DNA of 64,000 nucleotides from Symsagittifera roscoffensis. Its lineage: Eukaryota > Xenacoelomorpha > Acoela > Convolutidae. Both the position numbers and the translations under genes were made by a program. Positions 20,342-28,700 of the stretch are shown here, piece after piece. The stretch is from NCBI RefSeq assembly GCF_963678635.1, contig NC_087065.1, forward strand, positions 38,033,888 to 38,097,887, written 5' to 3'. The notes beneath the pieces are model-generated. The model made no database searches. It saw only the letters and a program-made list of their open reading frames with translations, and was not told the DNA's origin. The stretch's first letter is position 1. Each line of letters opens with the position of its first letter.

Positions 20342-21100
20342 CGAATGGTCGAGAAAACAAGAGGCAGCAAGAAAGAAAATTAGAAGAATTTAGAAGTTTT
20401 AGAACTTCTAAACGACGAAAAAAGAAGAGAACAAAGGGATGATGAAGAAAAGTTAAAACTCAGAATTGTTTTATGTGTGTGAAAAACTCAAGTGAGAAAC
20501 CAAGCAACCAAGTTGTAATTGAAAACTGAAACATTTAAGTTGAGTTTGGAAATTGTTGCATTTATAAATTTGCATTTTGGTTTTAGTTGAAGTGGCTTTA
20601 GAGACACTCACTTATTATTTATTTAGAAAGGCTTGAGGGAAGAGTATATTTAAATATTCCAGCCTGCATGATTGTTTTTAATCACTTAGGAAGACTGATA
20701 ACTTTGTGGTGACATGAAAAACTTGAGTAACTTCTTGAGGAGGGAGGTTGTTGCATTGTTCTTTCTAACCACAAAGTTTCTTAGTTTTAATACTCAGGAC
20801 AATAGGCAAGCAAGATTTCCGAAGGGAAGGAGCATAGTAGGATAATTTTAGCTTGTTGGTTGGCAGGACTGTCCTGCAAGCCAACACCTTTTAAATCTAG
20901 GAGAAAAAGTTTCAATCGGGATATTGACACTGGAAGTCAGAAAATATGTTTTATCTTAAGTCATATCCTCAATGTGCAGATTAATGAAAGAATTTGAAGG
21001 CTATAGTGATGTAGTATGATGCCATTTATATTCTGCAGTGAGTCGATGTGACGTAGGTAAAAGTAATTTCGTGCATTTTGTAAATTCTGTTCGATGACAC
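20342..21100 (+). other. 3' noncoding region of the retroelement
   Basis: No gene is seen. Purine-rich stretches (near 20738-20750 and 20818-20833) could be the polypurine tract, but none abuts the TGTAAC at 21101, so the exact LTR start stays open. Confidence 0.5.
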
Positions 21101-22082
21101 TGTAACCATTTAGAACATTGCGCGATTCAATGAGGACATTGACCGGACTGTCCGGGGAGTATGTGACATTCGACCAGAATGGCCAAAATGCAGTCTCTGC
21201 AGAATTCAGGATTTTAGCAGTGAACCTTCCGGATTGGCGATTTAGAACGGATAAGGACGTTATTTGAATGATTGGCCAAACGGTGAAGGCTAGAAGATTC
21301 TGGAATTCTAAATTTTAAATTTTCGAAGTGATGACGTAACATTTCTGAGAAATGTTAAAACGGCCATTTTGGCTAAAATAGCAGAAAGAAACAGAACAAC
21401 TTTATCTGCGATTACGAACAGTACGAAAATCGAGACTAAAAAACAACAACGAACTACCAAACAGCAGAGGACGTTCCGAGTTGCAACTATTGTGCTGTTA
21501 CAATAGTTGCAAGGCCGTTGCGAACAACGGTGAAGGGTAAAAACCAGCCCTCCGAGTTAGCGTGAACCTGAGGTTAAGGAGCTTGATTCGCCGGATTCAA
21601 GAATCCGGAAGGGTCTCGGGACGGGAACTTTTATGAACTTGTATTGAATTTTAGCATCCTGTCATGTCCTGACTTGAATTTAACTGATATTTTGATTAGT
21701 TTTGACAAGGATGAGGTGCTAGGAGTTGGGGGGAAAGGGTTGATCCATCTTCGATGGAGATGATGATTTTTATCTACTGAACAAAAACAATAGTAATATG
21801 ATAAGTAGTAGCCCTGTTTTTAGGAGTGACCTCGTGGTCTGGGGATACAGAGACCCAGCCATGAGCTCACTAATTTTGCATGTAATTCAGTTAATTTGAG
21901 CGTTCTGGTCGAAGCCGGAGAACAGTAACGTTTTTTTCAGCCTGATGTAAGAAAGACCACCGAAAAGTACTGGCTTGGTAGAGACGGTGAAAAACATGCA
22001 AAGCTCTGTTTAGACGCTAGCCAGTCGTCTTAAGACTTAGTTTTGTTATCCGTCGATATGTATCTTCCGGGCGAATGTTACA
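21101..22082 (+). repeat. 3' LTR
   Basis: From 21259 on it is the counterpart of window positions 1-824. The right end GTTACA (22077-22082) is certain because the two copies diverge there. The left end is inferred: TGTAAC at 21101 forms a 6-bp terminal inverted repeat with GTTACA, giving a 982-bp LTR. The CTGTCCGGGGAG motif at 21148 and an inverted CCTTCCGGATT at 21235 lie in its left part. The left boundary could be elsewhere upstream, since no polypurine tract touches 21101. Confidence 0.8.
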
Positions 22083-22431
22083 AAAAAGGAAAGGGTCAAT
22101 CCATCTCCAATGGATTTAATATAAAACTGTCACACAAAAACATAATAAAATAGGTTGTTCGAGCCGTGTTTTTAATGACAATCACGTAGTCTGAGGATCC
22201 GAGACTCAGCTATGTGGTTGTGTTCGCATGCAAACGAAAGCTGATCAAAAGTCGTTTGACTGATGGCCTAAAAATGGTAACTTTTTACTTTGCCCTAAAC
22301 AGACCAGAAAATCAACTGGCAAGGTCGAGACGGTGAAAAACGAGTAGAATTAAGGTAACTGACGCCTGCCAGTCGTTGATAGGTACTTTTTCTACGCTCC
22401 GTCGCTGTGTGATATTTGGGCGAATGTTACA
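22083..22431 (+). repeat. Diverged LTR remnant of an older related element
   Basis: It aligns along its length with the right 350 bases or so of the young LTR, sharing blocks such as GAAAGGGT, the CCATC-GATGG type hairpin, CGAGACGGTGAAAAAC-like and GCCAGTCGT segments, and the terminal GCGAATGTTACA. Divergence is substantial. The young element evidently inserted into this older LTR, whose left part would be upstream of the window. Confidence 0.8.
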
Positions 22432-22485
22432 AATCTATAATAATAATAATTATATTCTTATATAATTATTATTATTATTATAGAG
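22432..22485 (+). repeat. AAT/ATT microsatellite, self-complementary
   Basis: An AAT run followed by ATT runs (about 22437-22483) forms an AT-only hairpin just outside the old LTR. Next to it, a GCAGCTTTGTACAATAAC segment occurs twice between 22500 and 22552. Confidence 0.6.
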
Positions 22486-22688
22486 CCAAGGCTTTGTATT
22501 GCGCAGCTTTGTACAATAACATGTACAATTACGCAGCTTTGTACAATAACAAGGTAGACCCGTAGCCTCATATCAGTTCAAAATTTTTCGATTCTCTTTC
22601 AACTCCGGTTAATTCTGTGCAGTTGTTAGGTTTCTCAATCTGGTTGGCTTGATTTCCAATCAGCTGACTCTTTACTTTATCCACATTA

Positions 22689-22787
22689 GGGACTCCTGAC
22701 TGTAACCTCGGTTACTATGATACTTTCAACCTTCTGATTACCACTACAGAGTTTTTTGTTTGGGTGAAATGGTTAAGGACAAGTGTA
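22689..22787 (+). repeat. 99-bp direct repeat, copy 1
   Basis: It is identical to 22940-23038 except for three clustered substitutions. It contains the perfect hairpin GTAACC-TC-GGTTAC and a GAGTTTTTTG stretch. Both copies precede the FTSJ3 start. They may be duplicated regulatory or 5' noncoding sequence, or a small structured RNA; no family is recognised. Confidence 0.75.
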
Positions 22788-22790
22788 ATA

Positions 22791-22848
22791 ACAAGTGTGG
22801 TACGGCCCTATCCAACTTGTGCACGTACCGTCGCATGACGGAAGGGCC
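22791..22848 (+). other. Interleaved complementary segments (possible RNA fold)
   Basis: Three 6-base pairs occur in interleaved order: ACAAGT/ACTTGT (22791, 22815), GGTACG/CGTACC (22799, 22824) and GGCCCT/AGGGCC (22804, 22843). A CCGTC-GCAT-GACGG hairpin is at 22828-22841. Such order would need a pseudoknot-like fold or alternative structures. Short arms make chance possible. Confidence 0.35.
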
Positions 22849-22939
22849 CATTTTAATTGACTTTTTTTTCTATCCACATTATACTTTACTCTTCCGTATC
22901 TAGAAAATTCCTAGGAATTTGACTGGAATATGTGATGAA

Positions 22940-23038
22940 GGGACTCCTGACTGTAACCTCGGTTACTATGATACTTTCAACCTTCTGATTACCACTACAG
23001 AGTTTTTTGTTTGGGTTAAATGCTGAAGGACAAGTGTA
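22940..23038 (+). repeat. 99-bp direct repeat, copy 2
   Basis: Second copy of 22689-22787 at a 251-base spacing, ending 50 bases before the FTSJ3 ATG. The differences lie near its right end (GGGTTAAATGCTGAAGG against GGGTGAAATGGTTAAGG). Confidence 0.75.
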
Positions 23039-23070
23039 GAAACTTCACCCTTCTGATTTAACTTTTATAG

Positions 23071-23080
23071 CCATTTTCAG
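23071..23080 (+). promoter_or_regulatory. 3' splice site just upstream of the FTSJ3 start
   Basis: CCATTTTCAG ends 8 bases before the ATG at 23089. It is either the acceptor of a 5' UTR intron or a trans-splice acceptor. A similar acceptor precedes the next gene. Confidence 0.5.
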
Positions 23081-23088
23081 GATTGAAT

Positions 23089-25629
23089 ATGCCTAACAAG
23101 ACCAAAAAGGGAAAGCATAGGAAAGACAAGTTTTATCATCTCGCCAAAGAAACTGGATATCGGGCAAGATCCGCCTTCAAACTTATTCAGTTGGATCGGA
23201 AACTGCGATTACTCGAATCCACACGTGTAGCCATTGATCTATGCGCAGCTCCAGGTGGATGGCTGCAGGTTCTTCAAAATTGCATGCCCGTTTCTAGCGT
23301 TATCATTGGAGTAGATCTCGTGCCTATTAAACCGATTCCGAATGTCATAACGATAATGGATGACATCACAACTGACAGTTGTGCCTCGGCTATATCAAGA
23401 CATTTACAGTCATGGAAAGCGGATATAGTTCTCAACGATGGTGCTCCGAATGTAGGACAATCGTGGGCTCAGGATGCTTTTACGCAATCTCAGCTTACTC
23501 TGGCAGCTTTCAAGTTAGCAGCTAAATTTCTGGCTAAAGGCGGATGCTTTGTCACCAAAATTTTCCGCTCGAAAGATTATTTGGCTTTGAATTGGGCTTT
23601 CAAGCAATTATTTGTAAAAGTGAAAGCTACAAAGCCGCAAGCCTCACGAAATGAGAGTGCTGAAATCTACGTTATTTGCCAAAATTTCAAAGCACCGGAT
23701 AAAATAGATCCAAAATTTTTCGACATCAAACATGTTTTCAAAGACATGGCAGATCCTGATTCAGCATCTGCTGCACCCGATAAATTGTTGGTTGGACAGC
23801 CTATCACCAAGCAAAATAAACCAAAGGCCATGGGTTACGAAGAGAATACTTTGTCGGTATACAAACCTGTTCCAGTGTCCACATTCCTGAAAGAGGAAAA
23901 TTTCATCCCAATTTTGAACTCGTGCTCTGAGTTGAGATTGGATATGCCTGAAGTAGCTGAGCATGATTTGACAGTTCCTGAGATACAAGAATTTTGTAAA
24001 GACGTGCAGTTACTTGGGAAAAAAGACGTAAAAACTCTGCTCAAATGGCGCGCGAAAATGCGAACAGATTTTGCTGTGAAACTGGAAATAACTGGAGAGA
24101 TAAATAAGGAACCGGTTCATTCTGATCAAGCCCCTCCATTGACTGAAGAAGAAAAAGAGGCACAATTGGAGGAATATCTGGCAAAAGCAGACAAAAAACG
24201 GAAGGCAAAACTGCGTGAACAGAAGATTAAACTGCGACAGAAAATGGCACTTGGTGCGACTGCCTTGATTGAAGAGGATGATACATTGTTTTCTCTCGGT
24301 CAAATGAAATCTAAAAAGCAATTCGATGCCTATGAAGGAGGAGTAGATGATGATAATACGCCACAGGTCGACCTGGAAGATTTGGAAGTAGAAAAATCTG
24401 CCAAAATGTTTGATAGAGCCAAACAAGACCACAGCAAGCGCAATGAATGGATGAAGGATCTCTATTCAGACGACGAAAGTTCCGGTTCCAGTTCTGACTC
24501 AGAAATCGACTTAGAGGACGAGGATCAGACAGGAGCAGCAGTCGAGCTGGCACCCCAGCCCAATCCACTCTTGGCAACTGGCAGTCAAACTTTGACAGCA
24601 AATGAACGCGCAAAACAGTGGTACGCGAGTCACGAAGTGTTCTCGGAAATGAATTTGAAAGACAATGCTAACTTGGACTTTTCTGACGACGAAATTGATG
24701 TAAAAAGTAAAAAGAAGGACAAGACGAACAACAAACAATTAGCCGAAAAGCAAGTGGATCCCGAAAAATTGAAAGCAGAAACTGCTGCAGCGACCAAAAA
24801 GGCACGAAGTATTGCTGAATTGGTTTCTGGAAAATCTAACAAAAGAAAACAGGTGTCATTTGAAAGCGAATTATCAGACGATGAGAATGATGATGATATT
24901 GGCGATAAAGATGAAAACGCGAGTTCAGATGATTCTTTAACTGAGTCAGAAACGGAAACAGATGTTGGTTCTTTAACTAAGAATCAAATGTTGAAAAGAA
25001 AGCTGACGCCTGAACAACTAGCCTTAGGGCATGAAATTGCATTTTCGGCCAAGCGGAGGCGTGAAATAATAGAGAAGGGGTTTCACAGGTTCACTTATCA
25101 CGACGAAAATGAGTTGCCCAAGTGGTTCAAACACGAGGAAGATAGACACACAAAACCGATAATACCAGTGAGCAAAGAAATAGTTCAGATGTACAAAGAA
25201 AGACTGAAAGAGATTAACTCTAGGCCGATCAAAAAAGTGGCAGAAGCGAAGGCGAGGAAAAAAGCGAAAACAATGAAAAAATTAGAGAACATCAAAGGAA
25301 AAGCAGAAAAAATAGCGAATACTCAAGGAGCTTCAGAACGAGAGAAATTGTTACAAATCAAAGGTCTTTACAAAAAAGCGAAGGTCGATAAGAAATACAA
25401 TAAAGAGAAAACGTATATAGTGACGAAAAAGAAGGGAACGAAGGCAGTTAATCCAAGCAAAAAGAAAAGCAAGAAGGGACCAGTTAAGTTCGTAGACAGA
25501 AGATTGAAAGCTGACAAATACAACACAAAACAGAAGGCGAAGAATGAGAAGAAAGGAAAGAAAACTAAAAGTGTTAAGCCACAGAAAGTGAACAAAATGC
25601 GACATATGAGGAAGAATAAAAAGCACTGA
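23089..25629 (+). CDS. FTSJ3: pre-rRNA 2'-O-ribose methyltransferase (FTSJ3/Spb1 family)
   Basis: An 846-residue protein (human FTSJ3 is about 847) acting in the nucleolus on large-subunit pre-rRNA and in 60S assembly. The start at 23089 gives the family-like basic N-terminus MPNKTKKGK; a frame extension through TTG at 23083 is not a plausible start. The FtsJ domain spans about 15-205. It has the SAM-binding DLCAAPGGW at 50-58 and the catalytic tetrad K31, D117, K157 and E192. Family phrases such as DKFYHLAKETGYR, GVDLVPIKP, NDGAPNVG and TKPQASR are seen. A charged central part with acidic clusters follows, then a very lysine-rich Spb1 C-terminal region. The coding sequence has no introns, unlike the neighbouring gene. 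UBE3C begins 153 bases downstream on the same strand. Confidence 0.96.
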   Translation: MPNKTKKGKHRKDKFYHLAKETGYRARSAFKLIQLDRKLRLLESTRVAIDLCAAPGGWLQVLQNCMPVSSVIIGVDLVPIKPIPNVITIMDDITTDSCASAISRHLQSWKADIVLNDGAPNVGQSWAQDAFTQSQLTLAAFKLAAKFLAKGGCFVTKIFRSKDYLALNWAFKQLFVKVKATKPQASRNESAEIYVICQNFKAPDKIDPKFFDIKHVFKDMADPDSASAAPDKLLVGQPITKQNKPKAMGYEENTLSVYKPVPVSTFLKEENFIPILNSCSELRLDMPEVAEHDLTVPEIQEFCKDVQLLGKKDVKTLLKWRAKMRTDFAVKLEITGEINKEPVHSDQAPPLTEEEKEAQLEEYLAKADKKRKAKLREQKIKLRQKMALGATALIEEDDTLFSLGQMKSKKQFDAYEGGVDDDNTPQVDLEDLEVEKSAKMFDRAKQDHSKRNEWMKDLYSDDESSGSSSDSEIDLEDEDQTGAAVELAPQPNPLLATGSQTLTANERAKQWYASHEVFSEMNLKDNANLDFSDDEIDVKSKKKDKTNNKQLAEKQVDPEKLKAETAAATKKARSIAELVSGKSNKRKQVSFESELSDDENDDDIGDKDENASSDDSLTESETETDVGSLTKNQMLKRKLTPEQLALGHEIAFSAKRRREIIEKGFHRFTYHDENELPKWFKHEEDRHTKPIIPVSKEIVQMYKERLKEINSRPIKKVAEAKARKKAKTMKKLENIKGKAEKIANTQGASEREKLLQIKGLYKKAKVDKKYNKEKTYIVTKKKGTKAVNPSKKKSKKGPVKFVDRRLKADKYNTKQKAKNEKKGKKTKSVKPQKVNKMRHMRKNKKH

Positions 25630-25782
25630 TGTCTGCCTTGAATTTATTTTTTGAGCTTATTGCGAACAAACAGTTTTAGTCTTAGAGCTATCAGAGTTTT
25701 TGCATATAACCGATGAACGGGGCTTTATAAAAATATAAGTAATGAGCCGCATTTAAAAAAATCTTTTCAGATTACAATTTGG
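25630..25782 (+). promoter_or_regulatory. Short FTSJ3-UBE3C intergenic region with splice acceptor
   Basis: Only 153 bases separate the stop of FTSJ3 from the start of UBE3C. ATCTTTTCAG at 25761-25770 is a strong 3' splice site 12 bases before the UBE3C ATG. There is little room for an upstream promoter plus a cis-spliced 5' exon, which points to trans-splicing of a polycistronic transcript (inference). No perfect AATAAA is visible. Confidence 0.5.
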
Positions 25783-28700
25783 ATGTATTCTTTTGATGGT
25801 ACGTTCAAGTCTGCGCCACAGGTGTCGCTGGGGAACTACCAATCTGCAACTGCGAAAGACATCGTGAGGGCTTCCCGCCAGGCAAGAGAGACGCGAGAAA
25901 AATCAAGAAGTGCCGAAAAGGCTATCGTTAAATTACAGAGTTGGGCCAGGTCGTTTATATGCAGAGCACGTTTAGTAAGTGATTTTAGTTGTTGAAAGGT
26001 CATGCAATGAGCTTAATAACGAACTGCAATATCATCAAGTGTTTTTGATTAAGATATTCGAAACAAACCATAAATTGGACCTGAGTTTCAATAAAAAGTT
26101 AATTCGGACACCATTGATCGCTATATAAGCTTGTCCTCAACAAAGTTATGGCAAATTTTTTGGACTAAGTGTTTCAAGGATGAAGAACGTATCTTCGAGA
26201 GGTCTTAGAAACCACTATTACTTGCAGTCTGCTTGATTCAAACGAAAATCTCTTCAATTATTTTTTTTTCGTTCTTTGAAAAGTGATTTTATTCAGAGGA
26301 AGCATCGTCGTTCAATCATTGCAGTGAAATTGAAGAACGAGAATCGTGAAGATGAGTGCCAGATGATTTATTTGATTCAGTTTGTGTTCGACCCACAAAT
26401 CGACACTCCACTTTGGGTAAGTCAACTATAATTTGAGTTAGTGATTGGAGCGAAAATCCCGATTAGAATACCCAGCTTGCTCGAGCCATATTTATTAATT
26501 ATGTTCCCGCTTGCGGAAGCAAGCGTCTTGTAATCGGGAACTAGTCTTTTTTGTTCTAACAACTTTTCTCACCAATATTGAACCTGTTTTATTATTGAAT
26601 CTTAATAACTTCGAATCCAGCCAGACCTTGATTTTTCTTTCAGTATGTATGCACTTAAAAAAATCCGGTAGAATTTGATTTGTCGTACTATCGTTTATCT
26701 TATCAAGTTCTCTCGGCTTAGTTGCCACATCAGGGATTTTTCTTAGTTGTCAGCAAGTATCATGGTAGTGTTTTTTCATTGTAGTGTTTGCTTCTCGTTC
26801 AATTACTTATTTAAAATTCAAATATCTTGCTGGGCATGTTTGAAAACTTTTCTACCGAACGATTTTCAAAAAGAGATAAATAGAAAAACCGCTTACTTCC
26901 TTGTGAGCCTGCATACTACCTAGTCTCCCTCTGTCTACGGCCTTCGAAAAAGTCTGTGGCTTTCGAAATTTGACCCATATTTTCGATTTTTTCATTTTCT
27001 CAAAAACTACTTTCCCAAAAGTGAGATTTTGGTTTCAATGAAAAAACGGGCTTTGGATAGCTCCCCTGCATTAGCTGCCACCCAGAAACTTTTTTAGACG
27101 AAAGTTATTACCCTTGGAAAATTCAAATTTTTTCTTTTTAAAAAATTTTTTTTTTTTTTTTTCAAAAAATGCCCTCCCATATGTCATCTAAGGTTCAAGC
27201 CAAAGAATTGCCCTTCTGAATCTCGAGAATTGCCCTCCTAAATCTGAATTTTTTGTACAATCAAAATCACAGGTTGTGTGAATTTCTTCTGCATAAGCGG
27301 CTACGATCAATTGTATTTACACAAAAATCTTCTCGGAAATGTCAAAATGTTGAATTTTGACTTTTTTTTGTTTTGTTTTCTCGATAACTATACTGCCAAA
27401 TCTGTTCTTATACGTTTAATCGAAACAATAGGTTGCTGAAAGGCTACATTTATAATTGGCTACGCACAATTTTAGAAAAAAATGTTATGGCTTCCAAAAA
27501 GTCAGTTTTGAAACTTCGTTCGTTGTTTGGAAACTTTTTGACTCAAACGTGCCAAGTCTCAAATTAAATGTTCAATCGAAAAACCCAGTTTTGAGTGTGT
27601 TCTCTGCTTAAGCTGCCCTTGCCTGCTTTTTCAGAAAAAATTACGAATTTCGGTAAGTCAAGTTTTCGAACTTTTGACCGTTTCTTAGAAACTGTTTGAA
27701 GTTTCGTAAAAACTGCCTTATCAAAACTGAGATAAAAAGTTTTATTAAAAAACCGGTTGCGTTTGATGGAAGTAACCGGTTACGAGAAGCCGTGACTCTT
27801 TAATTTTTGTAATAGATTTTGTCAAAAATAATTACAAAATAATTTTGGGTTTTCAAAAATCGTTCAAATTGGTCCATCTCCGATAAAAAACTTTATTTGG
27901 AGCCAGAAAATTTGAGCTGATGCCATCTCCGATAAAAGACCTTATTTGGAGCCAGAAAAATTGAATGTCTAAATGCTGTGTTTTTCAGAAAGTTTTCCCC
28001 AAAAATTGCGGTTTTTATTGGCGCCTATATATAACAACTATATATTGCCGCCACATCGTAGAACTGTCTTTTTGTAGTTAAATTGTAACTGCTTTTCGTT
28101 TTCAGATTTTTTCTGTTTTCTTTTGCTTAAACACTTAATGCTGCCGAAATGATTTTGGTTCATTATTTTAAGAGTAATGAATATAGTGAGTACTCTTTAA
28201 TAGCTCTTGGTATTTTCTTTGGTTTTTTTTTTCAGGAAATTCTGAAAGTTTGTTCACGTTCAATTTTGATTTTTCGCGGTTTGTCTTGAGATTTTTAAAT
28301 TCAGTGCATTTCCATTGTTGAAAGGAAGATAAAACTCCAGTAACGAACAGCCAAATTGTTAAGGTCACGAAAAAGTGATCGACTTCTAATTTTGAAAATG
28401 GAAATTTTATGAGATTTCCCAGCGAAACAAAAGTTTTACCTATTGACCGTTTTCTCAAATTGGGTTGGTTTTAACAAAGAGTGTCCATCATAAATTGTTC
28501 TAAAAATTCAATGAGCTTTAGGGTCATCTATTTTTTTTCTTCGAAATTCAAAAGTTGAAGATTTTTGAAAAAACAAGTCAGTTTTTTTTTCAATTTTCTT
28601 GCGATCATTACTCTTTTCAAACTGTCAGTTGGCTATGGTATCGACTTAGTGACCTATTTTTGAGTCGTTTCAATGGGTACATATTTTTTATGCCCACCTC

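Larger units (their letters stand above)
1..22082 (+). mobile_element. Giant Ty3/Gypsy-type LTR retrotransposon, nearly complete
   Basis: The first 824 bases recur at 21259-22082 with one mismatch, so they are the two LTRs of one element. Between them, all on the plus strand, lie gag-protease, RT-RNase H-integrase and two further large ORFs. The RT-RNase H-integrase order with a GPY/F module after integrase places it in Ty3/Gypsy. At more than 22 kb it is far longer than the usual 5-8 kb. The extra length comes from a 3-kb leader, long linkers in Pol and about 6.5 kb of additional coding sequence. Near-identical LTRs and mostly open frames indicate a very recent insertion. The left end of the 5' LTR is outside the window, so the target-site duplication cannot be checked. 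Two frame changes (in RT, and between the third and fourth ORFs) raise doubt about coding integrity of this copy. Confidence 0.95.

Noticed and set aside
22689-22787. A spliced-leader RNA gene
   Set aside because: Only the size, a hairpin and a U-run fit. No clear leader exon followed by a donor could be defined, so it is reported only as a structured repeat.
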